Source: Aeromonas dhakensis (GTDB lineage Bacteria > Pseudomonadota > Gammaproteobacteria > Enterobacterales > Aeromonadaceae). Taken from it: a stretch of DNA of 64,000 nt. The notes beneath the pieces are model-generated. The model searched no databases. It worked only from the letters and a program-made list of their open reading frames with translations, and was not told where the DNA came from. Below, piece by piece: positions 28,379 through 37,641 of this stretch. The stretch covers positions 1 to 64,000 of the forward strand of contig NZ_CDBH01000018.1 in assembly GCF_000820305.1 (NCBI RefSeq), in the 5' to 3' direction. Made by a program: the position numbers and the translations under genes. Every line of letters starts with the position of its first letter. The first letter of the stretch is position 1.

Positions 28379-29242
28379 ATGAGCTGGCTTGAGAAGATCC
28401 TTCCCAAGAGCAAGATCACTGCCCCGCGTCGCCACAACATTCCGGAAGGGGTGTGGACCAAGTGCAGTGCTTGTGAACAGGTGCTCTACCGGGCAGAGTT
28501 GGAGCGCAATCTCGAAGTGTGCCCCAAGTGTGATCATCATATGCGCATCAGCGCCCGTGCCCGCCTCGAGAGCTTTCTCGACGAGCAGGGCCGCACCGAA
28601 GTCGGTGCCGAGCTGGAGCCGCAGGATGTACTGAAATTCAAGGATTCCAAGCGCTACAAGGATCGTTTGTCAGCCGCCCAGAAGGATACGGGCGAGAAAG
28701 ATGCGCTGGTGGTGATGAAGGGGACCCTCAAGGGGGTGCCGGTCGTTGCCTGTTCGTTCGAGTTCTCCTTCATCGGTGGCTCCATGTCCTCCGTGGTGGG
28801 CGCCCGCTTCGTGCGCGCCGTCGAGGAGAGCATCAAGGAAGGGCGCGGTCTGGTCTGTTTCTCCACCTCTGGTGGTGCCCGCATGCAGGAGGCGCTGTTC
28901 TCCCTGATGCAAATGGCCAAGACCAGTGCGGCGCTGGACCGACTCTCCAAAGCCGGCCTGCCTTATATCTCGGTGCTGACCGACCCCACCATGGGGGGCG
29001 TCTCCGCCAGTCTGGCCATGCTGGGTGACATCAACGTGGGCGAGCCCAAGGCGCTGATCGGCTTTGCCGGTCCCCGCGTCATCGAGCAGACCGTGCGCGA
29101 GAAGCTGCCGGAAGGCTTCCAGCGCTCCGAGTTCCTGCTGGAGAAGGGCGCCATCGATCTCATCATCGATCGCCGCGACATGCGCAACCGTCTGGCCAGC
29201 CTGCTCGCCAAAATGCTGAATACTCACGTCATCGAAGAGTGA
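28379..29242 (+). CDS. accD: Acetyl-CoA carboxylase carboxyltransferase subunit beta
   Basis: The 287-residue subunit carries an N-terminal zinc ribbon (CSAC...CPKC) and a crotonase-fold carboxyltransferase domain ([28 protein letters not shown]). With AccA it moves carboxyl from biotin to acetyl-CoA, the first step of fatty acid synthesis. The ATG at 28379 has AAGGAA six bases upstream. Its stop overlaps the start region of folC. Confidence 0.95.
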   Translation: MSWLEKILPKSKITAPRRHNIPEGVWTKCSACEQVLYRAELERNLEVCPKCDHHMRISARARLESFLDEQGRTEVGAELEPQDVLKFKDSKRYKDRLSAAQKDTGEKDALVVMKGTLKGVPVVACSFEFSFIGGSMSSVVGARFVRAVEESIKEGRGLVCFSTSGGARMQEALFSLMQMAKTSAALDRLSKAGLPYISVLTDPTMGGVSASLAMLGDINVGEPKALIGFAGPRVIEQTVREKLPEGFQRSEFLLEKGAIDLIIDRRDMRNRLASLLAKMLNTHVIEE

Positions 29243-29244
29243 AG

Positions 29245-30504
29245 ATGAGTTCCAACATGCAACAATCCCAAAGCCGGTCGCTGGTCGACTGGCTTTCTTA
29301 TTTGGAGCAGATCCACCCGGTCAACATCGACATGGGACTGGATCGGGTCGGCACCGTGGCCCGCCGCATGGGTCTTACCCAACTGCCGTTCAAGGTGATC
29401 ACGGTGGCAGGCACCAACGGCAAGGGCTCCAGCTGCGCCATGGCGGCCAGCATCCTGATGGCCGCCGGTTACCAGGTCGGCGTTTACTCCTCTCCCCATC
29501 TGCTACGCTTCACCGAGCGGGTGCGGATCAACGGGGCCGAGCTGGCCGACCGCGATCACTGCACCGCCTTTGCCGAGGTGGAAGCAGCCCGCGGCGAGAT
29601 AGCCCTTACCTTCTTCGAGTTCGCCACCCTGGCCGGTTTGTGGCTGTTTCGCCGCGCCGCGCCGGATGTGCTCTTGCTGGAAGTAGGGCTGGGCGGCCGG
29701 CTCGATGCCACCAATGTGGTGGAATCCGATGTCGCCATGATCACCTCCATTGCGCTGGATCACTGCGACTGGCTGGGTGATACCCGCGAGGCGGTGGCGG
29801 TGGAGAAGGCGGGCGTGTATCGCGCCGGCAAACCCGCCATCAGCGGTGAGCCCAACCCGCCCGCCACCATCGCCAGCGAGGCGGCCCGCCTCGGCGCCTC
29901 CTTGCGCCAGGTCGGCCGTGACTTCCACGGGGATGAGCACGACGACAGTTGGGACTACCACGGCCTGCACCACTGGCTGGGGCTGCCCAAGCTAGCCCTG
30001 CCGCTGATGAACGCGGTGACCGTGCTGGCGGCGCTGGAATCCCTCGGTTTGCCGCTGCCGGAGTCCGCCATCCGTGACGGGCTGGCCAATGCCAGGCTGG
30101 CTGGTCGGATGCAACAGTTGCAAACTGCGCCGCTGGTCATCGTCGACGTGGCCCACAACCCCCATTCGGCCGCCTATCTGGCCGCCCAGCTGCGCAAGCA
30201 ACCCTGCAGCGGCGTGCGCCGCGCCGTGGTCGGCATGCTCAAGGACAAGGACATGGCGGGTTCGCTTGCCGAGCTCGATGGCCTTATCGGCGAGTGGTAT
30301 CTGGCGAGCCTGAGCGGCCCGCGGGCGGCGAGCGCGGCCCAGTTGGCGGCAGCTCTTGGCAGCGAGCGGGGGCCGGCGACCCCCTTTGACGACGTGGGGC
30401 AGGCCTATGCTGCCGCGTTGGCCGCATCGAGTCCTGATGATATGGTCATTGTGTTTGGTTCGTTTTACACTGTCGCCGACATTCTGGCGGGTGTCGCCGT
30501 CTAG
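29245..30504 (+). CDS. folC: Dihydrofolate synthase / folylpolyglutamate synthase
   Basis: The 419-residue Mur-ligase-family enzyme adds glutamate to dihydropteroate and to folates. It shows a P-loop VAGTNGKGSS, the omega-loop region (SSPHLLRFTERVRI), LLEVGLGGRLDATNVV and DVAHNPHS. The ATG at 29245 has GAAGAG five bases upstream; a GTG at 29239 overlaps the accD stop and adds two residues. It is translationally coupled to accD. Confidence 0.93.
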   Translation: MSSNMQQSQSRSLVDWLSYLEQIHPVNIDMGLDRVGTVARRMGLTQLPFKVITVAGTNGKGSSCAMAASILMAAGYQVGVYSSPHLLRFTERVRINGAELADRDHCTAFAEVEAARGEIALTFFEFATLAGLWLFRRAAPDVLLLEVGLGGRLDATNVVESDVAMITSIALDHCDWLGDTREAVAVEKAGVYRAGKPAISGEPNPPATIASEAARLGASLRQVGRDFHGDEHDDSWDYHGLHHWLGLPKLALPLMNAVTVLAALESLGLPLPESAIRDGLANARLAGRMQQLQTAPLVIVDVAHNPHSAAYLAAQLRKQPCSGVRRAVVGMLKDKDMAGSLAELDGLIGEWYLASLSGPRAASAAQLAAALGSERGPATPFDDVGQAYAAALAASSPDDMVIVFGSFYTVADILAGVAV

Positions 30505-30578
30505 GCCACACCCCGGCTCCCCGGCCCTTTGGCGGGGAGCCAGATCGCATATTGAGTTACGTAAAGGTAGGATTCAAC

Positions 30579-31379
30579 TTGGCCTCTAAGTTTCAAAACC
30601 GTCTGGTAGGGACCGTCATCCTGGTGGCCCTGGTAGTCATTTTTCTGCCGGATCTGATGGACGGCCACAAGCTGGAGCAGAAGGAAGAGGCGTTTGCCAA
30701 GATCCCGCTGCGCCCCGAGCTGGAACCCGCCAAGCCCGCCTTGCAGGTATCGGCCGCCAGCACCCTGCCGGCGGAGCATCTGGCCAGCCAGCAGCAGGCG
30801 TCGGCTGCCGAACAGTGGCAGGTGGAAGAGGTGCCCGAGCCGGTCACCCTGGGGGCCAAGCAGGGCCAGCCGCAGGTGCAGCAGCCGGCCGCCAAGCCGG
30901 TGACCCAGCCCGTTACACCGCCTGCGGCCAAGCCCCAGCCCAAGCCTGAAGTGATCGCCAAGAAACCGGTGGAGCAGCCCAAGCCCAAAGTGGTGCCGCC
31001 CAAGCCGGTAGAGGTGCAAAAACCGGTGGAGAGCAAGCCGCAGGCGGGCCAGATCAGGTCGATGGACGATCTCATCGCCAGCAAGATGGGGCAAGCGACC
31101 ACGACCGTAGCCCCGGCGCCTGCAGCTACTGCACCGGCCCAGGGCAGCTGGATCCTGCAGCTCGGCGCCTTCAAGAACGTCGACAGCGTCAACGCGCTGG
31201 TGGGCAAGCTGCGGGCGGCGGGTTACTCGGCGCACACCTCGCCGCGCACGCCGGTGCAGGGTCAGCTCAACCGGGTCTTCATCGGACCGGATGTCTCCAA
31301 GACCAAGCTGCAGGGCATGCAGAGTCGCATCGGCCAGATGACCGGCCTGAGTGGTTCCGTGGTGGCTTACAACCCTTAA
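30579..31379 (+). CDS. dedD: SPOR-domain cell division protein DedD
   Basis: The protein has 266 residues: a short cytoplasmic start, one membrane segment (LVGTVILVALVVIFLP), a Pro/Lys/Gln-rich periplasmic linker, and a C-terminal SPOR domain (SWILQLGAFKN to YNP) that binds denuded septal peptidoglycan. The TTG at 30579 is chosen because it gives MASKFQNRLVG, the E. coli DedD N-terminus, and has AGGA six bases upstream. It follows folC as in E. coli; cvpA and purF, which usually come next, are absent here. Confidence 0.88.
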   Translation: MASKFQNRLVGTVILVALVVIFLPDLMDGHKLEQKEEAFAKIPLRPELEPAKPALQVSAASTLPAEHLASQQQASAAEQWQVEEVPEPVTLGAKQGQPQVQQPAAKPVTQPVTPPAAKPQPKPEVIAKKPVEQPKPKVVPPKPVEVQKPVESKPQAGQIRSMDDLIASKMGQATTTVAPAPAATAPAQGSWILQLGAFKNVDSVNALVGKLRAAGYSAHTSPRTPVQGQLNRVFIGPDVSKTKLQGMQSRIGQMTGLSGSVVAYNP

Positions 31380-31394
31380 GAGGGGCCACAAGAT

Positions 31395-31438
31395 AAAAAA
31401 ATACCGCGCTTCATTCTGGATGGGCGCGGTATTTTTTT
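31395..31438. terminator. Bidirectional terminator between dedD and tusE
   Basis: A 15-bp stem, AAAAAAATACCGCGC (31395-31409) with its complement (31424-31438), is bounded by A and T runs on both sides and lies between convergent genes. Confidence 0.9.
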
Positions 31439-31781
31439 AGATGCATTTCACCGGTTTGGGCAGGCCGCCAATCTTGGTGGCCTGCTTGGCCGGGCCTTCC
31501 GGGAACAGCTTGTAGAGGTAGCGGCTGTTGCCCTTCTCGGGGCCGTACTGCTTCTCCATCGCCTTGACCAGGGCGCGAATGGCGGGGGAGGTGTTGAACT
31601 CCAGATAGAAGGCGCGCACGAAACGCACCACTTCCCAGTGCGGCTCCTCCAGCACTATGCCTTCCTGCTCGGCCAGTACCAGTGCCAGCGCCTCGCTCCA
31701 GTCGTTGCTGTTGAGCAGATAACCCTTGGCATCGATTTCGATGAGTTGGCCGTTGAATTCCAGCTGGTGATGCTCGGACAT
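31437..31781 (-). CDS. tusE: Sulfurtransferase TusE (DsrC family)
   Basis: The 114-residue protein takes sulfur from TusBCD and passes it to MnmA for 2-thiouridine in tRNA wobble position 34. The conserved penultimate Cys (KPVKCI) is present, as are [15 protein letters not shown] and [11 protein letters not shown]. The stop lies at the edge of the shared terminator. The ATG at 31781 has AAGGAG upstream. The gene follows yccS by 20 bases. Confidence 0.93.
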   Translation of the reverse strand: MSEHHQLEFNGQLIEIDAKGYLLNSNDWSEALALVLAEQEGIVLEEPHWEVVRFVRAFYLEFNTSPAIRALVKAMEKQYGPEKGNSRYLYKLFPEGPAKQATKIGGLPKPVKCI

Positions 31782-31801
31782 GGTGGGCTCCTTGTGGCCT
31801 G

Positions 31802-33955
31802 TCAGGATTGGGCGGGCATGGTAGCGCCTTGTTCCCGGGTGAGCAACCGGCTCTCGTTGGCCAGGGTGAGCAACTCATCCGCCAGCTGGCTGATGAGGTT
31901 GAGCTGCTGGGTCAGCATCAGCTGCTCCTCGCTGCTGTCCGGGGTGATGACAGGGCACTGCCCCTCGATCTGCTCCGGCATCTCTCCCGCCAGATGGCCG
32001 GCGGCCCGCTCCAGGGTGTGGCTCAGGTGGCGGCTGATCTCGTCCAGCTCACCGATGGCCTCCAGCTTGTCGCGATGGGCGCCCAGCGCCGAGATGTAGG
32101 AGAGCAGGGCATGGTTGCGCCAGGTGAGGGTGAAGCAGAGGTCGAGGAAACGACGGCGCTTTTGCGGCTCCACCAGCATGCTCTGCCAGGCCATGGCCAG
32201 TTCGCTGTCCGCCAGATGGGCGCTCTTGCGCGCCACCCGGTAGTCGAGTGACTCATCCCGCTGCTGCTGCAGGCTGGCGAGCACTGCTGAGAGGTAACGG
32301 GCGTTGGCGGAGAGCGAATTGGCGATCAGGGTCGGCAGCCGTTTGTACTGCCAGTCCGGCCAGAGCCAGGCCACCAGGGCGTAGGAGAGCAGGCAGCCGA
32401 GCAGGGTATCGAGCATGCGCGGCCCCAGGATGGCAAAGCCGATGCCGTCCAGCAGGTTGAACGCCATCAACACGTAGAGGGTGATGAAGCAGACCGCGGC
32501 GCTGTAGTTGCTGCGTACCTGGGTGAAAAACAGGAAGGCGGCCAGCCCCATCACCACCAGCTGCACGTGCAGCTCGGGGAAGAGCCAGAGCACCGGGATC
32601 CCCACCAGCAGGCCGGCGAAGGTGCCGAGCATGCGCTGCACCAGCCGACGACGGGTGGCGCTGTAGCTGGGTTGGCAGACGAACAGCACGGTCAGCAGGA
32701 TCCAGTAGCCCTTGTCCAGCTGGAAGGCCTGCAGAATGCCATAGCCCACCACCAGCCCGAGGGACAGTCGCAGGGCATGGCGAAACACCATGGAATTGGG
32801 GGTCAGGTGCTGCTTGAGCTGGGTCAGCAGCGGCAGGCGGGCGGGCCTGGCCAGGGGCGGCAGGCTCAGCGGGGCCTGCTCGGGATTTTGCAGCTCCTCG
32901 GCGCTTTGCAGCAGCTGGTTGATGCTGGCCAGGTTGCGGCGCAGAAACTTCATCGGCGTCAGCAGAGTTTTCGGGTAGTGCTGTTTGAGGTGAGTGAACT
33001 CCAGCTGATCGCCGAGGGCCTCCAGCGTCCAGTGGATGCGCTTGTTGTGGGCATAGGGTTTGTGCACCAGGATGGCGTAGCCGAGCCGTTGGCACGCCTC
33101 GGAGAGTTGCAAAAAGACCTCCTGGAAGCCATCCAGCACGATGCCCTGCTTGAGCTCGGCTTCCAGCTTGCTGTAGGGGTAGTGGCTGGAGGTGGCCCGC
33201 TCGTGGATCTCCAGCGCCAGCAGGTAGAGGCGCAGCAGGCTCGCCAGCTCGGGGGAGGCCCGGTGACGGGTGCTGAGGCGGGCGTTGAGCGCCGACTTGG
33301 TGAGCGTCAGGGCATTGACCAGATTGATGTTGAGCTGGGCTAGGTTGTGGCGAATGGCCTGGGCGCCGTGCTCGTCGGCCGGAAAGAAGCGGGATTTTTC
33401 CAGCAGATAGCGGGAGAGAGCAAAGTAACTCTGGGCCAGCTGCTCGTGCAGGGTCTTGTAGGGCAGCAGCCAGAGCCAGACCAGCGACACCAGGCCATAC
33501 CAGAGCGCCCCGGCGCCGAGGGCCAGCGGCTGATAGAAGAGATCCGGCGCCTTGGCGGCTCCCAGCATGGTGTAGATGGCGATAAGCAGGGAGCCAAAGC
33601 TGATGGTGGCGTAACGCTGACCGAGCGCCCCCACCATCACGAAGATAAAGGTGGAGCCCGCGAGCCCGATGGCGAACAGCCAAGGGGTGGGGAAGAGATA
33701 CTGCACGCAGAGGGAGGCGAACAGGAAGCAGAGCAGGGTCATGGCGAGGTTCTTGACCCGGCCCCACAGGCTGTCGTCGGTCTCGGCGATGGCGCCGGCC
33801 ACCACCCCGAGGGAGAGCAGCACGGTGAGCTGGATGTCGCCGGTCGCCAGGGTGAAGGCGAGCAGCCCCATGATGGCCAGCAACACCTTGAGGGCGAAAT
33901 AGATATGACTGTCAGTCAGCAGCCGGCGCAGCAGGCCAGAGAAATCCGTGGGCAT
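31802..33955 (-). CDS. yccS: YccS-family inner-membrane protein (FUSC-like)
   Basis: The protein has 717 residues, the same length as E. coli YccS. It has two clusters of membrane segments (about residues 15-175 and 380-520), each followed by a cytoplasmic helical domain, the FUSC/aromatic-acid exporter layout. The transported compound is unknown. The ATG at 33955 ([13 protein letters not shown]) is chosen over upstream in-frame codons that run through a hairpin. yccS, tusE and yccA also lie close together in enterobacteria. Confidence 0.87.
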   Translation of the reverse strand: MPTDFSGLLRRLLTDSHIYFALKVLLAIMGLLAFTLATGDIQLTVLLSLGVVAGAIAETDDSLWGRVKNLAMTLLCFLFASLCVQYLFPTPWLFAIGLAGSTFIFVMVGALGQRYATISFGSLLIAIYTMLGAAKAPDLFYQPLALGAGALWYGLVSLVWLWLLPYKTLHEQLAQSYFALSRYLLEKSRFFPADEHGAQAIRHNLAQLNINLVNALTLTKSALNARLSTRHRASPELASLLRLYLLALEIHERATSSHYPYSKLEAELKQGIVLDGFQEVFLQLSEACQRLGYAILVHKPYAHNKRIHWTLEALGDQLEFTHLKQHYPKTLLTPMKFLRRNLASINQLLQSAEELQNPEQAPLSLPPLARPARLPLLTQLKQHLTPNSMVFRHALRLSLGLVVGYGILQAFQLDKGYWILLTVLFVCQPSYSATRRRLVQRMLGTFAGLLVGIPVLWLFPELHVQLVVMGLAAFLFFTQVRSNYSAAVCFITLYVLMAFNLLDGIGFAILGPRMLDTLLGCLLSYALVAWLWPDWQYKRLPTLIANSLSANARYLSAVLASLQQQRDESLDYRVARKSAHLADSELAMAWQSMLVEPQKRRRFLDLCFTLTWRNHALLSYISALGAHRDKLEAIGELDEISRHLSHTLERAAGHLAGEMPEQIEGQCPVITPDSSEEQLMLTQQLNLISQLADELLTLANESRLLTREQGATMPAQS

Positions 33956-34008
33956 GGGAGAGCGCAACCCTTGAGCGAAACGAAAGCGAGAGCATAACCG
34001 GTCAACAA

Positions 34009-34042
34009 CGAAGTGGCCCTGATTTGGATCAGGGCCACTTCG
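34009..34042. repeat. Perfect 15-bp inverted repeat between yccA and yccS
   Basis: CGAAGTGGCCCTGAT (34009-34023) and its exact complement (34028-34042) flank a 4-nt loop. It lies 50 bases beyond the yccA terminator and upstream of yccS. There is no clear T run, so it is either a second terminator or a structured leader. Confidence 0.7.
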
Positions 34043-34089
34043 CTTCATATCCTTGATTTGCAACTTATCCTGACAGAAACAGGCGCCAA

Positions 34090-34112
34090 TAAAAACCCCG
34101 CCGAAGCGGGGT
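34090..34112 (-). terminator. Terminator of yccA
   Basis: ACCCCGC (34095-34101), a CGAA loop and GCGGGGT are followed by five T on the minus strand. Confidence 0.85.
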
Positions 34113-34118
34113 ATTTGA

Positions 34119-34775
34119 TTAGTTGCGGTTGCCGCCAAGCAGGCTCAGCAGACTCAGGAAGATGTTGTAGATGGAGACATACAGGGTGACGGTGGCGGAG
34201 ATGTAGTTGGTCTCGCCGCCGCGCACGATCTGCTGGGTGGTCAGCAGGATGGCGCCGGAGGAGAACAGCATGAACATGGCGGAGAGGGCCAGGCTCAGGG
34301 CGCTCATCTGCAGGAAGATGTTGGCGATCATGGCCACCAGCAGCACCCAGAAACCGACGAACAGCATGCCGCCGATGAAAGAAAGATCACGCTTGGTGGT
34401 CAGGGCATAGGCCGACAGACCGAAGAAGGTGAGCGCGGTGCCGCCGAGCGCGGTCATCACGATCTCGCCGCCGCCGTTGTTCATGTACATGTTGATGATG
34501 GGGCCCAGGCTATAGCCCAGCAGACCGGTCAGGGCGAAGGTGAACACCAGCCCCATGCCGTTGTCACGATTCTTCTCGGTCAGGAACATCAGACCGTAGA
34601 CGCCGATGAGGAAGATGGCCCAGTGCAGGGGCGGCATGTTCATCACGGTGGCGACCCCGGCCACCACGGCAGAGAAGCCAAGAGTGAGGGAGAGCAGCAT
34701 ATAGGTGTTGCGCAGTACCTTGTTGGTATCGCGCGCGGCACTCTGGGTGCCGGTATAGATAGAACGGGTATCCAT
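34119..34775 (-). CDS. yccA: Bax inhibitor-1 / YccA family membrane protein
   Basis: The protein has 218 residues and seven membrane segments, with the family end region SIYNIFLSLLSLLGG. In E. coli, YccA binds FtsH and modulates its degradation of membrane proteins such as SecY. The ATG at 34775 (MDTRSIYTG) has AGAGGA eight bases upstream; longer frames upstream are not conserved. It has its own terminator before yccS. Confidence 0.92.
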   Translation of the reverse strand: MDTRSIYTGTQSAARDTNKVLRNTYMLLSLTLGFSAVVAGVATVMNMPPLHWAIFLIGVYGLMFLTEKNRDNGMGLVFTFALTGLLGYSLGPIINMYMNNGGGEIVMTALGGTALTFFGLSAYALTTKRDLSFIGGMLFVGFWVLLVAMIANIFLQMSALSLALSAMFMLFSSGAILLTTQQIVRGGETNYISATVTLYVSIYNIFLSLLSLLGGNRN

Positions 34776-34959
34776 CTTGGGTGTCCTCTTGATTTCCGGG
34801 GTGAGACGGCAACGCCGCCTCGTTAACGCATTGTATGCACTGAATGTCGGGATGACGAGCGCTGATTTCAAGCCCCACCCCAGCCTGTTGCCCCCTACTA
34901 TTCCAAATCAAATATGTATTGCATATGAACAAGGGGCTGACGTAGTATGCACGCCGTTC

Positions 34960-35047
34960 GGAGGGGTGGCAGAGCGGCTGAATGCACCGGTCTTGAAAAC
35001 CGGCGATGGGCGACCATCCGTGGGTTCAAATCCCACCTCCTCCGCCA
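34960..35047 (+). tRNA. serT: tRNA-Ser(UGA)
   Basis: The 88-base tRNA has acceptor arm GGAGGGG/CTCCTCC (one G-U), a D arm with GCAGAGCGGCTGAA, anticodon TGA at 34994-34996 in loop CTTGAAA, a long variable arm typical of serine tRNA, T arm GTGGGTTCAAATCCCAC, and an encoded GCCA end. It is the left boundary of the type III secretion island. Confidence 0.95.
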
Positions 35048-35052
35048 TCTTC

Positions 35053-35091
35053 AGAAAAGCCCCGGCAACCTGGTTGCCGGGGCTTTTTGCT
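35053..35091. terminator. Bidirectional terminator after tRNA-Ser; left copy of a 39-bp direct repeat
   Basis: A 15-bp stem (AAAGCCCCGGCAACC and its complement around a single T, 35056-35086) carries T on both strands. It ends tRNA-Ser and also the leftward effector-chaperone operon. The 39 bases recur exactly at 62526-62564. Confidence 0.92.
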
Positions 35092-35140
35092 ATGCAGATT
35101 TGACCATAGAACGAAGGGCCCGTGATGCCCCCTTGCACTT

Positions 35141-35527
35141 TTAACCGCGAATGGTCGCCGAGTGCTGGCAGCTTGCAAAGGCCGTGAGTGGGGGGCTCTC
35201 GAGAGTCAAAGCCTCTGCTTGATGCAGCATGCGACTGATCAGGTCCACCATGATCTCCAGATCGAGCTTGTCCAGCCACTCACGAGCCCAGAGCAGGGTT
35301 GTGTGTTCATCCGTGCTGCTAAGCTGTAGCACCGGCCAATCGGCCATATTGGCGAGCGATGTTGCCTGAACGTCCCCCAGCGGAATGAACAGGGTAACCA
35401 GCTGATCCCGCTGTCGGACATGGAGGCTGAGCGCGCCGACCGGGATGTCCAGTCCATCCCCATGCAGATACTCCTGTGGCAGGGAGAGATGGCGGCAGAG
35501 GGCAGATAGCAGGGCATTGAACATCAT
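35141..35527 (-). CDS. Probable type III secretion chaperone (CesT-like) for the upstream effector
   Basis: The 128-residue protein is small and acidic, with the alternating strand-helix pattern of class I chaperones (ALSLHVRQRDQLVTLFIPLGD, split as LSLHV and LVTLFIP), and ends with a C-terminal helix. Class I chaperones bind one effector and present it to the ATPase. It overlaps the effector gene by ATGA and has AGGAG five bases before its first ATG (or eight before the second). No named homologue is recalled, so function rests on size, fold pattern and position. Confidence 0.75.
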   Translation of the reverse strand: MMFNALLSALCRHLSLPQEYLHGDGLDIPVGALSLHVRQRDQLVTLFIPLGDVQATSLANMADWPVLQLSSTDEHTTLLWAREWLDKLDLEIMVDLISRMLHQAEALTLESPPLTAFASCQHSATIRG

Positions 35528-36471
35528 CGGGACTCCTGACTGGTGGTATCAAAAACGGACTCGGTGGGCGGCCAGAGATTGGCGATCGGGGGCTTGTCCG
35601 GTGTGCCGACCAGGCGAGCGCCGATGGTGGCAGCCCAAGGATCAATAACCTTGGCATTAGGGCCCCAGCTCTGGGGCTTGGAGAGTTCACTCCCTTCGGC
35701 CCGACCGATCACCACGAAGCAGTGGGTCTGGGAGTGCCCCTGAGCGCCACGATGAGCCAGTACTTCGATCCGCTGATCGCTGTTGTGGCGCAGCAGCTCG
35801 GCCGCGGCCGAGTAGGCCAGGGTTGAACAGCAACCCGCTTTGGCTTCATCCACCGCCTTGGCGATGTTCTCCATGGTACGCAGTGAGATGGGCTGCTTGT
35901 GACGGGTTATTTGAATGGCGGCCATGTTGGCGCTGTTATTGGCGCGCTGATTGGCGGCCAGACGTTGTGGATCCTGTCCGAAGGCATTGAGCTTGCCAAT
36001 GATCTTCTGGTACGACGGGTTACTCGGCTGCACGAAGGTCTGGGCATCGGTACAGGCATAGCTGCCCAACTTTTCCAGGCCCGCCATGCTCCGTTGCAAT
36101 AACGCCTGTGCTCCGCCGCCGACCACGCGAGTGGTCTGTTGCTGGGGTCTGGCGATGGCACCCTGCTCCGCCAGCGCCTGTTTCAACTCGGTCAGACGAG
36201 CGCCACGGGCCGCCACCTCCTTGGGGTGATGCTGCTCCCAGTGCTGGATGGCGTCTTGTACCCGCTGTGCCCTGCCTGCATCCGGGGTGGTCTGCAGTTG
36301 GCGCAGCGCATGAATGACACTCTTCAGGTCGCCGCTCTGAAAATGACCGATGCCCCGCTGTACCGATTGCTCAAACAGTGTGTTCCCCCGAGCCAGCAGA
36401 GGACTGCCCTGGGATGATTGGGAAGAGACGGGGGCTTGCTGAACGGGTCCCCCGATGGCAGATAAGGCCAT
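35524..36471 (-). CDS. Probable type III effector with Cys/His/Asp catalytic signature
   Basis: The protein has 315 residues. The N-terminal ~30 are Ser/Gln/Gly-rich, typical of type III signals, and residues 30-135 are helical and could bind the chaperone. The C-terminal half has GCCSTLAYSAAAELL (Cys214/Cys215), SQTHCFVVIGR (His250) and KVIDPWA (Asp277), an order seen in YopT/AvrPphB-like proteases and related papain-fold deamidases. That class is my inference; no published Aeromonas effector is recognised. It has its own ExsA-type promoter (36504-36554) and a chaperone gene overlapping its stop. AGGA lies eight bases before the ATG. Confidence 0.75.
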   Translation of the reverse strand: MALSAIGGPVQQAPVSSQSSQGSPLLARGNTLFEQSVQRGIGHFQSGDLKSVIHALRQLQTTPDAGRAQRVQDAIQHWEQHHPKEVAARGARLTELKQALAEQGAIARPQQQTTRVVGGGAQALLQRSMAGLEKLGSYACTDAQTFVQPSNPSYQKIIGKLNAFGQDPQRLAANQRANNSANMAAIQITRHKQPISLRTMENIAKAVDEAKAGCCSTLAYSAAAELLRHNSDQRIEVLAHRGAQGHSQTHCFVVIGRAEGSELSKPQSWGPNAKVIDPWAATIGARLVGTPDKPPIANLWPPTESVFDTTSQESR

Positions 36472-36503
36472 GCTGTTGTTCCTGAAATGGCTGACGAGTA
36501 CGA

Positions 36504-36554
36504 ATCATAACGAGTCATGGATGTGTGCTATATCAATCCGCGGTCGGGGATTTG
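36504..36554 (-). promoter_or_regulatory. ExsA-type promoter of the effector-chaperone pair
   Basis: Read on the minus strand from 36554: CAAAT, then C at box position 13, TG at 20-21 and A at 24, then -10 TATGAT at 36509-36504, starting 45 bases after the first box base. The A-tract is weaker than in the other boxes. Confidence 0.65.
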
Positions 36555-36582
36555 TCAGTTTTTCGTGTCAGGGGGGCTGCGT

Positions 36583-37641
36583 TTACCACTGCGGACCTTC
36601 ACTCTGGCGCCACTGCTCCAGCCAGCGCAGTACCTCGGCGGTCGCCTCTATCTGATCGGCGGGGATGTAATTATTGATCAGGGCATCACGATAGAGGGCA
36701 CGGGCCAGCGGAATGCGCTGCAGCACCGGAATACCCTCCTCTTCGGCAATCTTGCGCACCAACAGTGCCTGGGCATCGGTGAACTTGAGGGTGACCACCG
36801 GCAGCGGGGTCTCCCCCCGCTCATAGCGAATGCCGATGGCGATATGGGTCGGGTTGGCCACGATGACCGAGGAGCGCTTCACGTCGGCGCGCATGTTGCT
36901 CGATTGCAGCTCCTGGTGGAATTGACGACGCTTGCTCTTGATCTCGGGGCTCCCCTCCATCTCCTTGTACTCCCGTTTCACCTCGTCCTTGCTCATCTTG
37001 AGCTGCTTGATGTGTTGATGATGCTCGAAGGCATAGTCGGCGATGGCGATCACCACGAAACCCATGGCGCAGATCGCCATCAGCTGGCCCAGCATGCCTC
37101 CCAGCACAGGCGCGATGCAGCTCATGCCACAGCCGGGCAATTGCAGCATGGCCTGCAGGTTACCCTCTATGGTGACCCACACCAGCAGGCTCAAGAGGCT
37201 CACCTTGAGCAGCGATTTGACGAATTCCATCAGGCTCTTGATGGAGAAGATCTTCTTGGCCCCCTCTACCGGATTGATCTTCTTGATATCGGGTTTGATC
37301 GATTCGCCGCTCAGCAAAAAGCCGTACTGGACGATGTGAGAGACGAGCACCACCAGCGCCGAAACCGCCAAAATGGGGATGCAGAGGTAGGCGAGCTCCT
37401 GCAACAGATTCTCAACCACATGGTTGAGGGCTTGGGCAAAGGGGAGATTGAGGTGGGACTCCGGGATCAGCATCAGCTTGCCCAGATGCTCGAGGTAGTA
37501 ATCGGACATCGCCATCAGCATGCCGACCAGGCTCAGGATGATGGCGGTGGAGACCACCTCCTTGCTCTTGACCACCTGCCCCTTGTTGCGGGCATCGCGC
37601 AATTTCTTGGCGGTGGGCTGTTCGGTCTTCTCGCCGCTCAT
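36583..37641 (-). CDS. ascU: T3SS export apparatus switch protein AscU (YscU/FlhB family)
   Basis: The protein has 352 residues: four membrane segments in the first ~210, then a cytoplasmic domain with the autocleavage motif NPTH at Asn263, the same position as in YscU. Cleavage between Asn and Pro switches export from needle to translocators and effectors. Its start overlaps the ascT stop (ATGA). It is the last gene of the ascN-U operon. Confidence 0.96.
   Translation of the reverse strand: MSGEKTEQPTAKKLRDARNKGQVVKSKEVVSTAIILSLVGMLMAMSDYYLEHLGKLMLIPESHLNLPFAQALNHVVENLLQELAYLCIPILAVSALVVLVSHIVQYGFLLSGESIKPDIKKINPVEGAKKIFSIKSLMEFVKSLLKVSLLSLLVWVTIEGNLQAMLQLPGCGMSCIAPVLGGMLGQLMAICAMGFVVIAIADYAFEHHQHIKQLKMSKDEVKREYKEMEGSPEIKSKRRQFHQELQSSNMRADVKRSSVIVANPTHIAIGIRYERGETPLPVVTLKFTDAQALLVRKIAEEEGIPVLQRIPLARALYRDALINNYIPADQIEATAEVLRWLEQWRQSEGPQW

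Noticed and set aside
32253..33767. 504-codon open frame inside yccS
   Set aside because: It is an alternate minus-strand frame of yccS with Pro/Ala/Gly/Arg composition typical of shadows.
34960..35091. tRNA-Ser considered as a phage-type att site
   Set aside because: The repeated 39 bases lie after the tRNA and do not include its 3' end, and no integrase gene is seen; recombination at the terminator repeat fits better.
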